Below, in pieces: positions 18,759 to 27,770 of a DNA stretch of 64,000 bases; the stretch's first letter is position 1; each line of letters starts with the position of its first letter. Origin of the DNA: Methanobrevibacter sp. GTDB lineage: Archaea > Methanobacteriota > Methanobacteria > Methanobacteriales > Methanobacteriaceae. Both the position numbers and the translations under genes were made by a program. The notes under the pieces were generated by a model that was given only the letters and a program-made list of their open reading frames with translations, was not told where the DNA came from and did not search any database. The stretch covers positions 124,001-188,000 of the forward strand of contig NZ_JAFQSO010000012.1 of the NCBI RefSeq assembly GCF_017409525.1, given 5' to 3'.

Positions 18759-19511
18759 CTACTCTAGTGAAGCCTTTCTAATGGCTCCGGCTAATTCCTG
18801 AATTTTAGCTTTAACATCATCAGTGTCTTCAACGACAGTACCTGTTACTATGATGTCTCCTCCAGCTTTTGCAGCCATATATGCTGCTTTTGCATCACGG
18901 ATCCCTCCGCCGACAACAAGAATATTTTTTGGAGCGGCCTTTTTGGAATATGCAATCATTTCTGCCGGAATCGGTTCATCTACACCGGAACCAGCTTCAA
19001 GATAGAAGAATTTAATTCCAAACAGTTCTGCAGACATTGCATAAACTGCAGGTATCTTAGGCTTATTTCTAGGCACCATATTAGCATCGCCAACCCATCC
19101 GACAGTTCCGCCAGGAGCAATAACCATATAATGCATGGATAAAATCTCCATTCCAGAGGCCTTCACAGCAGGTGCTGCAATGGCTTGGGCTCCGTTAATC
19201 CAGTGAGGATTTCTGGAGTTAACATAACTCATATAAAAGATTGCATCCGCATATTTACTTACGCTGCTGGTATTTCCAGGGAAAATAATAATCGGCACTG
19301 CAATATTTTCAGATAGAATTTTACAGGTATTGTCCACATCATCACCATTAACAGTAGACCCACCAATCATTATTCCATCGGTTCCACCTTCAATAGCCTG
19401 AGTAGCTATTTCCAAAGCTTCTTCAGGAGTTTGTTCATCAGGGTCAATCAAAGTAAAATGGATTTTTCTAGTTTTTAAAATATCTCTAATATAATTTTCT
19501 ACGTCCTTCAT
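18759..19511 (-). CDS. Geranylgeranylglyceryl phosphate synthase
   Basis: 250 residues of the PcrB/GGGPS TIM-barrel family. Motifs: FTLIDPDEQTPEEA near the N-terminus, GGTDGIMIGGSTV, IIIFPGNT, YLEAGSGVDEPI and VGGGIRDAKAA for phosphate binding. It joins geranylgeranyl diphosphate to sn-glycerol 1-phosphate, the first committed ether bond in archaeal membrane lipids. The length and motifs fit the group II archaeal enzyme. Monocistronic or with downstream rpl40e. Confidence 0.95.
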   Translation of the reverse strand: MKDVENYIRDILKTRKIHFTLIDPDEQTPEEALEIATQAIEGGTDGIMIGGSTVNGDDVDNTCKILSENIAVPIIIFPGNTSSVSKYADAIFYMSYVNSRNPHWINGAQAIAAPAVKASGMEILSMHYMVIAPGGTVGWVGDANMVPRNKPKIPAVYAMSAELFGIKFFYLEAGSGVDEPIPAEMIAYSKKAAPKNILVVGGGIRDAKAAYMAAKAGGDIIVTGTVVEDTDDVKAKIQELAGAIRKASLE

Positions 19512-19631
19512 AAAGATTACCTAAAATAAGATTTATAAAAAATAATATATTAAATTAATTGTTTAAAACTAGAAATTGATTAATTAAAAAAAAATTGTAA
19601 AAAAAATAGTAAAAAAAGTAAGAGAATAGGA

Positions 19632-19778
19632 TTATCCTCTTGGTTCTTTTGCTTTATATCTTAAACCTTTGTAACCACATTTTCTGCAAGTAGTTGCACC
19701 AGCAGGGTTACGTGCATTACATTTTAAGCAGATTTTTACATTAAACATTCTGTTTTCTGCTACTTCAAATCTTGCCAT
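19632..19778 (-). CDS. rpl40e: Ribosomal protein L40e
   Basis: 48 residues beginning [20 protein letters not shown] and containing the four-cysteine zinc ribbon CLKC...CRKC, followed by [14 protein letters not shown]. This is the small archaeal L40e, without the ubiquitin fusion seen in eukaryotes. An AGGAAT site lies before ATG 19778. It is a component of the large ribosomal subunit. Confidence 0.95.
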   Translation of the reverse strand: MARFEVAENRMFNVKICLKCNARNPAGATTCRKCGYKGLRYKAKEPRG

Positions 19779-19937
19779 TAATAATTCCTCCTATAATCAT
19801 GAAAACTTAATTAATAATTAAAATAACCGTTATGAAATAAAAAAATAATATTTTCACTTTCCATAACTATTAATAAATTATTTTAACTTAATAGTATTTA
19901 AAGGTTTAGGAAAAAAGGGATAATTAAAGAAAAATTA

Positions 19938-20471
19938 TTAATCATTTTCAAAATTAATGCCCTTTTCTGATAGAAAATCATTTTGAACTTTGACAACATC
20001 AGAACTTGTATCAACTTCACTGTAATCCTCAAGAAGATCATGGTTAAGTTCAAGAAAAGTATGGCCCCATTTAAAGCCATCCATCAATTCACGAGCCTCA
20101 TCCTTAAAACGAGTGATATACAATGTCGCTGCAATGGCTTCAACGGTTGATAAGATACAGGGCTTGCCATAGTTTACAGGATTTGTAGCTATTAGAAATG
20201 GCAAGGATCTATGGTATTTTGAAAGAGAAAAGAATTTTTTAGAGCTTGTCACTTCATTCCAGGAACAGTCAAGCCCTACAATTCCCCTCCTTTGAACATA
20301 TCTGTAGTCTTCATAGGATACTGCTTTTTCAGCATATGGATTTAGGACAATTGCACCTGACGGAATCTTATTGATATTGTAAACTAACCTACATTTACCT
20401 TGCTTTTCCATTTTAATGGAGGTGCATTTTTTCCTATCACATTCATCCGCATGAAAAACTGTAATTTTCAT
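19938..20471 (-). CDS. tsr3: Tsr3-type 18S/16S rRNA aminocarboxypropyltransferase
   Basis: 177 residues. The N-terminus MKITVFHADECDRKKCTS and the core VLNPYAEKAVSYED..., GIVGLDCSWNE, LPFLIATNPVNYGKP and STVEAIAATLYI are the Tsr3 (DUF367) family motifs. Tsr3 uses SAM to transfer an aminocarboxypropyl group to a hypermodified uridine of small-subunit rRNA. Eleven bases separate it from the upstream membrane protein gene, so the two may be co-transcribed. Confidence 0.92.
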   Translation of the reverse strand: MKITVFHADECDRKKCTSIKMEKQGKCRLVYNINKIPSGAIVLNPYAEKAVSYEDYRYVQRRGIVGLDCSWNEVTSSKKFFSLSKYHRSLPFLIATNPVNYGKPCILSTVEAIAATLYITRFKDEARELMDGFKWGHTFLELNHDLLEDYSEVDTSSDVVKVQNDFLSEKGINFEND

Positions 20472-20482
20472 ATTTAACCATT

Positions 20483-21127
20483 TTAAGATGAATAATTGCC
20501 TGACTTATACTGGCGAATCAATTCCATTTGATGAGCAAATTCCTGTTCGGACAGTCCATACTGTTCACTGATTAATGGAACATCATCACTTTTCTTCAGA
20601 GTTATGCTTTTAAGCAATGGTTCTATATAATCCGTATATGCCTCACCGAATGCATTTCCTGTTGAATTGACATCACTGTCAGCTTCGAAAATCGCAAATA
20701 TCAGATAACCTTGATTTTCGCCTTGGCATTCGCAAATTATTATATTCATCGTATTATTAGCAGTGCTGTTTAAGTCTTCTGATGGAATCGCCTCACTGAA
20801 ATATATTTTCCACTCATTTCCATTGAACGTTCTCTCATCAGGATTTGTAACTCCCTGAAGCTCATAAATCTCCATCAAAGCTGATGAATTATCTATAGTG
20901 GTGACATTGTAAGTGATATTATGCTGTTTATCCTTATAGGAATGCAGGTAGCCTAGAGAATCATTTACCAGACTGACATTTCCTACAAAAGTACCGTTCA
21001 TAAAATCTGTTTCAAATTCTGTGACCTGCTTATTGCCATTTAGTATGCCTGTGGCAAAAATAACACCTACAACAGCAATAACCGCGATGATAGCCACAGC
21101 AATAATGATTATTTTTTTATTTTCCAT
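20483..21127 (-). CDS. Membrane-anchored extracytoplasmic protein, unknown function
   Basis: 214 residues. One N-terminal transmembrane segment (about residues 5-27, rich in Ile/Val/Ala) follows MENKK, then a hydrophilic domain with several NxS/T sequons, likely facing outside. I do not recognise the domain; proteins of this style are frequent in Methanobrevibacter. It lies upstream of tsr3 and divergent from the M14-like gene. Confidence 0.75.
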   Translation of the reverse strand: MENKKIIIIAVAIIAVIAVVGVIFATGILNGNKQVTEFETDFMNGTFVGNVSLVNDSLGYLHSYKDKQHNITYNVTTIDNSSALMEIYELQGVTNPDERTFNGNEWKIYFSEAIPSEDLNSTANNTMNIIICECQGENQGYLIFAIFEADSDVNSTGNAFGEAYTDYIEPLLKSITLKKSDDVPLISEQYGLSEQEFAHQMELIRQYKSGNYSS

Positions 21128-21253
21128 TATGAGAACTCCATAATTTATTCATGTTCTATTTAAGTAAAAAGTCTTTAATAAAGTTTCTTCGATTGAAAAA
21201 ATATTTTAATAAAAAATAACAAAAGATATTAAATAAAAAAATATGGTCATCAT

Positions 21254-21961
21254 ATGAACAAGAAAAGACAATATCAAATATTGCTGATAGTTTTAATAAT
21301 TATCGTAATATTTAATATCGCAATTATGCTAACAGCCGACAACAATTCTTCAAATGTCTACAATGTTACTACTGTTGGCAATAATTCATATGGTACAGTC
21401 TATAAAATCATTGCGGGAAATCCCTCATCAAATGAGACAATAGCCATTATTTTAGGAGTCCATCCTCGAGAACATGAAATCCATGATGCAATAAACCAGA
21501 CAATCTATAACATTGCCGGGGAGGATGGTGCTAAAAACTTAACTAAGAGATTTGTGATTTACTTTATAGACGTGAACGATACTTTCACTTCACGGGGAGA
21601 CACAAGAACTGCCGGAGAAGCCCTGGCCAATGAGTTCATCGTTCCCAACATTGAAAACGACAATCCATTTGTTGTTGTTGATGTTCATGAAATCGATCCT
21701 ATTTACGAGTATTCAAATTTCCTCTTTAGCCTGTCCAATAGAACTCCACAAATAGATAGTTATATAAATAAGCTATCGGAAGACGTTGATTTGGTGGACT
21801 TTAACTTTACTGAAGGAACAAGCCCTGAAAAAGTTACAATGCCTATAGCAGATAAAGGAATTCCTACAATACTGCTTGAAATATCAATTACAAATGACTA
21901 TTCACAAAAACAAGATGCCGCAAATAAATTGATTGCAAGTTTAGATGAGTTAGAGCCTTAA
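21254..21961 (+). CDS. Membrane-anchored M14-like zinc carboxypeptidase-type protein
   Basis: 235 residues. An N-terminal transmembrane helix (about 8-27) is followed by a domain with ILGVHPREHE (HxxE zinc motif, about residue 76), VVVDVHEID (third zinc-ligand His) and PTILLEISIT near the C-terminus (general-base Glu), the order found in M14 and succinylglutamate desuccinylase-type hydrolases. Probably an extracytoplasmic amidohydrolase or carboxypeptidase; cell-wall peptide is a possible substrate but this is inference. A paralogue with the same layout lies at 61162-61851. The nadM coding region begins 12 bases downstream. Confidence 0.7.
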   Translation: MNKKRQYQILLIVLIIIVIFNIAIMLTADNNSSNVYNVTTVGNNSYGTVYKIIAGNPSSNETIAIILGVHPREHEIHDAINQTIYNIAGEDGAKNLTKRFVIYFIDVNDTFTSRGDTRTAGEALANEFIVPNIENDNPFVVVDVHEIDPIYEYSNFLFSLSNRTPQIDSYINKLSEDVDLVDFNFTEGTSPEKVTMPIADKGIPTILLEISITNDYSQKQDAANKLIASLDELEP

Positions 21962-22507
<546 letters not shown>

Positions 22508-22556
22508 CAATAGTTATTTATACTAATTTGACAATAATATATTTGGAGATGACATA

Positions 22557-22994
22557 ATGGTTGTAAGAGTAATAGAAGCAAAGGAAGATAAAGTTACAAC
22601 AGCTGATTTAATAGCTGATATTAAAAAAAGCAATAAAATTGATTATTCAGGAGCTATTTTCACCTTTGAAGGAATCGTGCGTGGAAAAGAAGAAAATATG
22701 AACCTGAAAAAATTAATTTTAACTACTCCCGATAAAGAAAAAACCCAAGAAGAAATTGAAAAGATAGTCGAAAACGCTAAAATCAAATACAATGTCCATG
22801 AGATTTCAGTTGTTCACTATATCGGTGAGTTTTATACTGGAGATTCATTGTTTTTAGTTGCAGTTTTAGGTAACCACAGAGGAGAAACTCTCGATGCATT
22901 AAAAGAAGTTATTGAAACTGTGAAATATGAAGTCGAATTTAAAAAAGAAGAAATATCAGAACAAGGAACAAAAACAATCCTTGCAGGAGGTTAA
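22557..22994 (+). CDS. moaE: Molybdopterin synthase catalytic subunit MoaE
   Basis: 145 residues. Features: GAIFTFEGIVRGKEENM (the GAxxxFxGxVR motif), VHYIGEFYTGDSLFLVAVLGNHR and VKYEVEFKKEE, the conserved MoaE Lys-rich end. It converts precursor Z to molybdopterin, using sulfur from MoaD. The start ATG has a GGAGATGA site. It is followed at three bases by a small membrane protein and then by convergent molbindin genes, suggesting a local Mo/W cofactor cluster. Confidence 0.93.
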   Translation: MVVRVIEAKEDKVTTADLIADIKKSNKIDYSGAIFTFEGIVRGKEENMNLKKLILTTPDKEKTQEEIEKIVENAKIKYNVHEISVVHYIGEFYTGDSLFLVAVLGNHRGETLDALKEVIETVKYEVEFKKEEISEQGTKTILAGG

Positions 22995-22997
22995 ACC

Positions 22998-23135
22998 ATG
23001 TTTTTAATGAACATTATAAGAATTGCAATAATATTCATTATTATTTATGCAGTTTTAAAAAATTTAAAAACCCTTTTAAAAGCAGGCGTAATTATATTCG
23101 TTATTTTGTTATTGTTAGGATTTATAGGGTTTTAA
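22998..23135 (+). CDS. Small membrane protein (45 residues)
   Basis: 45 residues, MFLMNIIRIAIIF... then a short charged loop (KNLK) and a second hydrophobic stretch, so probably two membrane helices. A perfect AGGAGG lies eight bases before ATG 22998, inside the moaE 3' end, strong support for translation. The function is unknown; co-transcription with moaE suggests a link to molybdate handling, but that is only position. Confidence 0.65.
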   Translation: MFLMNIIRIAIIFIIIYAVLKNLKTLLKAGVIIFVILLLLGFIGF

Positions 23136-23140
23136 AACCC
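23127..23140. other. Palindrome over the stop codon of the small membrane protein gene
   Basis: GGGTTTTAAAACCC is a perfect 14-base palindrome between convergent genes, overlapping the stop codon TAA. It may contribute to bidirectional transcript ends. Confidence 0.4.
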
Positions 23141-23151
23141 CTATCCTAAAC

Positions 23152-23358
23152 TTATTTTCCGATAATTACTTCAGTGGATTTAATTATTGCAGTAACATCA
23201 TCACCTTCACTCAAACCTAAATTCTCAGCAGATTCCTTAGTAATGACAGCAGTGATAACGCTTGGATCTGTTACTTCAATTTTAATATTAGCCATTACGG
23301 CACCTAAATCGATATTTGTAATTTTACCATTTAATTGATTTCTTGCACTAAGCTTCAT
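23152..23358 (-). CDS. Molbindin (Mop domain) protein, copy 2
   Basis: 68 residues, a single Mop/TOBE-type domain: MKLSARNQLNGKITN..., VMANIKIEV..., AVITKESAE, LGLSEGDDVTAIIKSTEVI. Mop proteins bind molybdate or tungstate as oligomers and buffer oxyanions. The frame opens 21 bases earlier, but this ATG follows a GGGGGAT site and matches the paralogue. It differs from the upstream copy (23382-23588) at about 7 of 68 positions, so this is a recent tandem duplication. Confidence 0.9.
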   Translation of the reverse strand: MKLSARNQLNGKITNIDLGAVMANIKIEVTDPSVITAVITKESAENLGLSEGDDVTAIIKSTEVIIGK

Positions 23359-23381
23359 TTTATAATCCCCCATAAACAAAT

Positions 23382-23588
23382 TTATTTACCGATAATTACT
23401 TCAGTGGATTTAATTATTGCAGTAACATCATCACCTTCAGCCAGACCTAACTTTTCAGCAGATTCCTTAGTAATAACCGCAGTAATAGTATTTGGTTCGG
23501 TGATCTCAATTTTAATATTAGCCATTACAGCACCTAAATCGACATTTGTAATTTTACCATTTAATTGATTTCTTGCACTAAGTTTCAT
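23382..23588 (-). CDS. Molbindin (Mop domain) protein, copy 1
   Basis: 68 residues, nearly identical to the next gene. Start ATG 23588 preceded by AGGTGA; a GTG six bases earlier is less likely. Its promoter lies in 23595-23640 (TATA TTTATATA on the minus strand), with an inverted repeat upstream at 23656-23692 that could be a metal- or oxyanion-responsive site. Cytoplasmic oxyanion storage is the family role. Confidence 0.9.
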   Translation of the reverse strand: MKLSARNQLNGKITNVDLGAVMANIKIEITEPNTITAVITKESAEKLGLAEGDDVTAIIKSTEVIIGK

Positions 23589-23655
23589 TTTCACATCACC
23601 TTATGTTTTACAATAATAAATTGTATCGAATTGTATATAAATGTTTCGTTTTTTA

Positions 23656-23692
23656 CTAAATAAAGGTATTTGAAAACGATTACCTTATTTAG
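23656..23692. promoter_or_regulatory. Inverted repeat upstream of the molbindin promoter
   Basis: CTAAATAAAGGTA (23656-23668) and TACCTTATTTAG (23681-23692) form a near-perfect inverted repeat with a 12-base spacer and one extra A in the left arm. It lies about 16 bases upstream of the minus-strand TATA box (around 23633-23640) of the molbindin genes, a usual position for an archaeal activator. The rest of the 344-base gap to the TrmO gene is AT-rich, with a short ATATCGATAT palindrome and the TrmO promoter. Confidence 0.5.
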
Positions 23693-23932
23693 TTCATATC
23701 GATATAATCTTATAATAATATTATTTTAAAAAGAAGTTATAATTATTCTATAATAAATATTATGAAGTTTATAGAAATATAACTAAAAAATAAATAATTA
23801 AAATTATTTATATTAATATATAATAAAAATTAATCCTTAAAATTAAATTTTATCGAAATTCATAGACTATCATCGATGAAATTATGAAACTCTAGAAAAT
23901 TATATTAAATTATAAATCGAAAAATACTATTT

Positions 23933-24418
23933 ATGAAAATCGAAATGGAATCAATAGGAACAATTCATACGGAATTTACAGAAATTGAAGGAATGCCGAT
24001 TCAACCAACCGGCGCAAAAGGAATTAAAGGAACTATTGAAATTAAAGAAAAATACGTTGACGGCCTTAAAGACCTAAATGATTTTTCACATATTCACATA
24101 ATATATCTGCTTCACAAAGTGGATGGATACATGCTTGAAGTGAAGCCTTTTATGGATGACAACACACATGGAGTGTTTGCAACAAGATCTCCCAAAAGGC
24201 CAAACAGAATTGGCATGAGCGTCGTTAAAGTCACAGACGTTAAAGATAATGTAATTTGTGTTGAAAATATAGACGTTCTAGACGGAACCCCACTTTTAGA
24301 CATAAAACCATATGTGCCTCAGCTTTACGAGGATACAATCGGTGAGTTAAAAATCGGATGGTTTGAAACAAATCACAAAAAAGCAAAATCACAAAAGTCA
24401 GACGACAGATTCAAATAG
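23933..24418 (+). CDS. trmO: TrmO/TsaA family tRNA m6t6A methyltransferase
   Basis: 161 residues of the TsaA (UPF0066) family. The N-terminus IGTIHTEF..., then GLKDLNDFSHIHIIYLLHK, the signature FATRSPKRPNRIGMSVVKV, and DVLDGTPLLDIKPYVP. In bacteria TrmO N-methylates threonylcarbamoyladenosine-37 of tRNA(Thr) using SAM. No ribosome binding site precedes ATG 23933, and a TATA-like ATTATAAAT (around 23909-23916) places the transcription start near the ATG, so the mRNA is probably leaderless. Confidence 0.9.
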   Translation: MKIEMESIGTIHTEFTEIEGMPIQPTGAKGIKGTIEIKEKYVDGLKDLNDFSHIHIIYLLHKVDGYMLEVKPFMDDNTHGVFATRSPKRPNRIGMSVVKVTDVKDNVICVENIDVLDGTPLLDIKPYVPQLYEDTIGELKIGWFETNHKKAKSQKSDDRFK

Positions 24419-24444
24419 AATCATTAAAAAAAGTAAAAAAATAG

Positions 24445-25473
24445 CTATAAATTATTTATAGCTTCTGTAATTAATTGGATGGTTGATTCGACATCATCCA
24501 TGCTACATACACTTACGGGAGTATGAATATACCTTGTAGGAACGGATAAAACCCCTGTTGGAATTCCTTCACGAGTCAAGTGAATTGCAGTTCCATCAGT
24601 TGTTCCGCCATCACTCACTTCAAGTTGATAGTTAATATCGTTTTCATCACCAGCCTTGATGAGCATGTCCTTTACTGATTGTTGAGTTAATATTCCTCTT
24701 CCGCTTGCATCTGCCAAGATGATGGCGGGACCTTTGCCCATTACGACAGGTGCCTCTTCAGGTTTGATGCCTGGATGGTCACCAGATAATGTTACATCAA
24801 GCGCAATGGCCAAATCAGGATTTAATCTGAATGAAGAAGTTTTTGCTCCTTTAAGACCGACTTCCTCTTGGACTGTACCTACACCGTAAACAGTAGCTCT
24901 TGTTTTTACTCTTTTTAGAACTTCAATCATTACATAGCATCCAACACGGTTATCAAGTGCCTTACCCATGACAAGATTATTCGGATACTCTTCAAAAAGA
25001 GCATTGAAGGTCATTTTATCTCCAATTCTAACCATCTTTTCTGCTTCTTCCTTGTCTTTTGCACCAATATCGATAAACATGTCTTCGGCTTTTACCACTT
25101 TGTTTTTCTCTTCAGCTTTAGTAACATGTGGTGGTTTTGAACCGATTACACCTACAACATTCTCTCCAATAGAAGAATGAATGGTCACTGTTTGGTTCAT
25201 TAGCATTTGATCGTTGATTCCACCGATATTTGAAAATTTGATAAAACCGTTATCATCAATGTATCTTACCATCAAGCCTATTTCATCCATGTGAGCTGCA
25301 AGCATTACAGTAGGAGCCTTTTTTTCACCTTTCTTGGTTGCAATTAAGTTTCCCATACTGTCCTTTTCAATATTGTCAGCTACGTTTTCCAATTCACGTG
25401 TAATAATTTTAGCGATTTCTTCCTCAGATCCAGAAACACCTGACGCTAAAGATAGTTCTCTCATTAATTCCAT
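24445..25473 (-). CDS. M42 family tetrahedral aminopeptidase
   Basis: 342 residues. Metal-binding motifs: [14 protein letters not shown] (about 58), LDNRVGCYV (Asp), [13 protein letters not shown] (Glu pair), [12 protein letters not shown] and the C-terminal [11 protein letters not shown] His. M42 enzymes (TET) are dinuclear-metal dodecameric cytosolic aminopeptidases that finish off peptides from the proteasome. Two adjacent ATGs (25476, 25473) follow GGTGAT; the second has the better spacing. A small reading frame and a hairpin lie in its upstream region. Confidence 0.93.
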   Translation of the reverse strand: MELMRELSLASGVSGSEEEIAKIITRELENVADNIEKDSMGNLIATKKGEKKAPTVMLAAHMDEIGLMVRYIDDNGFIKFSNIGGINDQMLMNQTVTIHSSIGENVVGVIGSKPPHVTKAEEKNKVVKAEDMFIDIGAKDKEEAEKMVRIGDKMTFNALFEEYPNNLVMGKALDNRVGCYVMIEVLKRVKTRATVYGVGTVQEEVGLKGAKTSSFRLNPDLAIALDVTLSGDHPGIKPEEAPVVMGKGPAIILADASGRGILTQQSVKDMLIKAGDENDINYQLEVSDGGTTDGTAIHLTREGIPTGVLSVPTRYIHTPVSVCSMDDVESTIQLITEAINNL

Positions 25474-25518
25474 CATATCACCAATTGAACTTTATCAACA
25501 TTAATAAGTTGAATAAAC

Positions 25519-25603
25519 TTACTTAACGGCCATATAACAATTGTCGGCCATTCCCCTCATCTTGAAGGTTCGGACAATCATATTATATCGTCTTAAAAAA
25601 GTT
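25519..25603 (-). promoter_or_regulatory. Candidate leader with hairpin and mini-ORF upstream of the M42 peptidase
   Basis: On the minus strand, ATATAAT-like TATA sequence near 25583-25590 is followed by a stem formed by GATTGTCC...and...GGCCGACAATTG (wobble pairs included) enclosing a mini-ORF: ATG at 25560 or, with GAGGGGA just before it, ATG at 25551, ending at 25519. The ten-codon version reads MADNCYMAVK. This could be a leader peptide, a degraded gene end or chance. Confidence 0.3.
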
Positions 25604-25687
25604 TAATTATTGTCATTTATTATTTTATTATCTTTAATATATAAAATTAAATAAAAAAAAGTAGAAAATATGTAAAAGATTACATAT

Positions 25688-26764
25688 CTATTTATTTTCC
25701 AAAGCCTTGAAACCGATAGGTGTTGTACTGTATTTTGTTCCGGCTGCAGTGATTACATCCTGAACTGAAGAAGTGAGTTTTGATTGTGGTCTCCAAGGTG
25801 CATCTTTGTCTTCTCCAACAACAGACACTTCATCGACTATCTTATTTTCAAGAAGATATACCAAGATAGCTGAAACTACCCCACCATCCTGACCTATGAT
25901 GGAATCCGCTTTAACGGAGTAGATGTCCAAGTAGTTTCCAAGCGGCTTTTCATCAATGTCTGATTCATAGATTTCTTCACTGACGAATGTTCTAGGGCAT
26001 GCAAAATAACATGCATGACAATCCTCATCACATTGCCCCTTAATCACTGGTTTCCTATGGTTGATGTGGATTATGTCCTTTGGGCATACATATTCACAGG
26101 CTCCACATAAAACGCAGGATCCTACACTGATGACATCATTCTGTAAATTTTCAAATTGGCATAGGCTGCATTCTTCTATAAATTCTTCCTCTGTTACTGC
26201 CCTTTTAGACAATACAGGTCTTGCAACAGCTTCCCTTTTTTTATAACGTTTTGTGTTTCTTGAGATTTTTTGATTTGCAATGCGTTCCAATAGATTCAAT
26301 CCTTTTTCAGACATTTCATCAACAGCAATATATCCCTTTTCAATGCAATCCTCAATTATTTCTCTTCCTTTCTTGGACCTGACAATAACTGTGGAATATC
26401 CGCTAGGAGAACCTACTGAACCTACTGAAATATCAGAAACATCAGAAGTATAATCAGTACAGATATGGCAATTCTTACGTGTGAAAGGTTCTGTTTCTGC
26501 AATTGGAATTGAGAATACATTACCGTCTATTAGATTTGCAACAAATCTGCCCTTGTCTATTCTAAATTCTTTAACTTCGTATAATTCTATGCCTTGTTGT
26601 TTTAAATATTTCTCCAGATAGGAATATGAAAAGTTTTCCATGCAGAATAATCCTATTTTTACATCAATAGGTGAGCCGCCGGTTTGTTTTTCGTATTTGT
26701 TTATTTTGGTTGCGGCCAATATCTGACAGGGTGTTCCCACCATTGCTGTTTTAATTTCACTCAC
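25688..26764 (-). CDS. FrhB-type F420-linked oxidoreductase with circularly permuted domain order
   Basis: 358 residues. Residues 1-175 match the C-terminal FrhB/FdhB domain (VGTPCQILA at 9-17, KIGLFCMENFSY, CHICTDYTSDVSDISVG). Then come ferredoxin clusters CVLCGACEYVCP (217-228) and CDEDCHACYFACP (245-257), then at 281-358 the family's N-terminal domain (GQDGGVVSAILVYLLENKIVDE, AGTKYSTTP). In canonical FrhB/FdhB the order is the reverse. Start GTG 26764 has a GAGGTG site at good spacing, so the N-terminus looks real and not a truncation. Likely a cytoplasmic F420- or ferredoxin-linked flavo-iron-sulfur protein; its partner is unknown. Confidence 0.8.
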   Translation of the reverse strand: MSEIKTAMVGTPCQILAATKINKYEKQTGGSPIDVKIGLFCMENFSYSYLEKYLKQQGIELYEVKEFRIDKGRFVANLIDGNVFSIPIAETEPFTRKNCHICTDYTSDVSDISVGSVGSPSGYSTVIVRSKKGREIIEDCIEKGYIAVDEMSEKGLNLLERIANQKISRNTKRYKKREAVARPVLSKRAVTEEEFIEECSLCQFENLQNDVISVGSCVLCGACEYVCPKDIIHINHRKPVIKGQCDEDCHACYFACPRTFVSEEIYESDIDEKPLGNYLDIYSVKADSIIGQDGGVVSAILVYLLENKIVDEVSVVGEDKDAPWRPQSKLTSSVQDVITAAGTKYSTTPIGFKALENK

Positions 26765-27011
26765 TTTTTACACCTCTTTATAGACCGGAAGATATCTTCC
26801 ACCAATACTTATTTTTGCATTTAACATATATAAAGTTTTTCCAAAATTGAACAAAAGCAATCAAATCCAAATCGTGAAAATGATTAGTTTAAATTTTCAA
26901 AACAAATAAAATTAAAAATTAAACAAAAATACAATTAATTATCATATAATTGAAAATAACCATTCGAAATTATTAAGTTAATGCAAATCCAATATTAAAA
27001 CAGGTGAGAGT

Positions 27012-27770
27012 ATGTCAAATGTAACAAAAATTTATTTCAGCCCGTCCGGCACCACCAAGCAAGTGGTCGACCAGATAGCCGGCAATTTTTCATCTGAAAA
27101 AGAGACTTATGACTTATTGAATTTCAACTCTGCAAAGGAGTTTGCAAGCGACGATGTTGTTATTGTTGGAATGCCTGTTTTTGCAGGAAGAATCCCAAAA
27201 AGCGGACGCGAAAGATTATCCAAACTCAAAGGAGACAACACCAAAGCGATAGCAGTTGTAAACTATGGTAATGCTCATGTAACCGATTCATTGCTCGAAT
27301 TAGTTGACCTTCTTAAAGAAAATAACTTCAATGTCATCGCAGCCGCTTCAACAATAAGCCATCACTCAATATTCAGTGGCGTTGCAGTCGGAAGACCTGA
27401 TGAATCAGACATTAAAAAAATAAATGAATTCAGCAAAAAATGCATGGAAAAAATAGAGTCTGGCGAAAGTTTAAGAAGTGAAATACCTGGAAACAAGCCT
27501 TACACCGACTATAAACAATTGCCGTTTGTAATTTCATGTGATGACATGCTTTGCGCATTCTGTTATGACTGCGTTTCAATCTGTCCTGAAAAGGCAATTC
27601 CAGATGACGACCCAATCGACACAGACCTCGATTTATGCTCAAGATGCACAGCATGCATTCATATCTGTCCTGAAGATGCACGCATGTTTACAGGAGAAGC
27701 TTTTGAAGCTAAAAAACCAGCATTCGAAGAGGCGAATAGTGAAAGAAAAGAGCCTGAATTATATTTCTAA
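27012..27770 (+). CDS. EFR1-type flavodoxin-ferredoxin fusion protein
   Basis: 252 residues. An N-terminal flavodoxin-like domain (KIYFSPSGTTKQVVDQIA, phosphate-binding loop; VVNYGNAHVTDSLLEL) is joined to a C-terminal 2x4Fe-4S ferredoxin domain with CAFCYDCVSICP and CSRCTACIHICP. The EFR1 arrangement is common in anaerobes and probably moves electrons between low-potential carriers. Start ATG with an AGGTGAGAG site. It is divergent from the FrhB-like gene, so the pair may serve the same redox pathway; that link is inferred. Confidence 0.88.
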   Translation: MSNVTKIYFSPSGTTKQVVDQIAGNFSSEKETYDLLNFNSAKEFASDDVVIVGMPVFAGRIPKSGRERLSKLKGDNTKAIAVVNYGNAHVTDSLLELVDLLKENNFNVIAAASTISHHSIFSGVAVGRPDESDIKKINEFSKKCMEKIESGESLRSEIPGNKPYTDYKQLPFVISCDDMLCAFCYDCVSICPEKAIPDDDPIDTDLDLCSRCTACIHICPEDARMFTGEAFEAKKPAFEEANSERKEPELYF

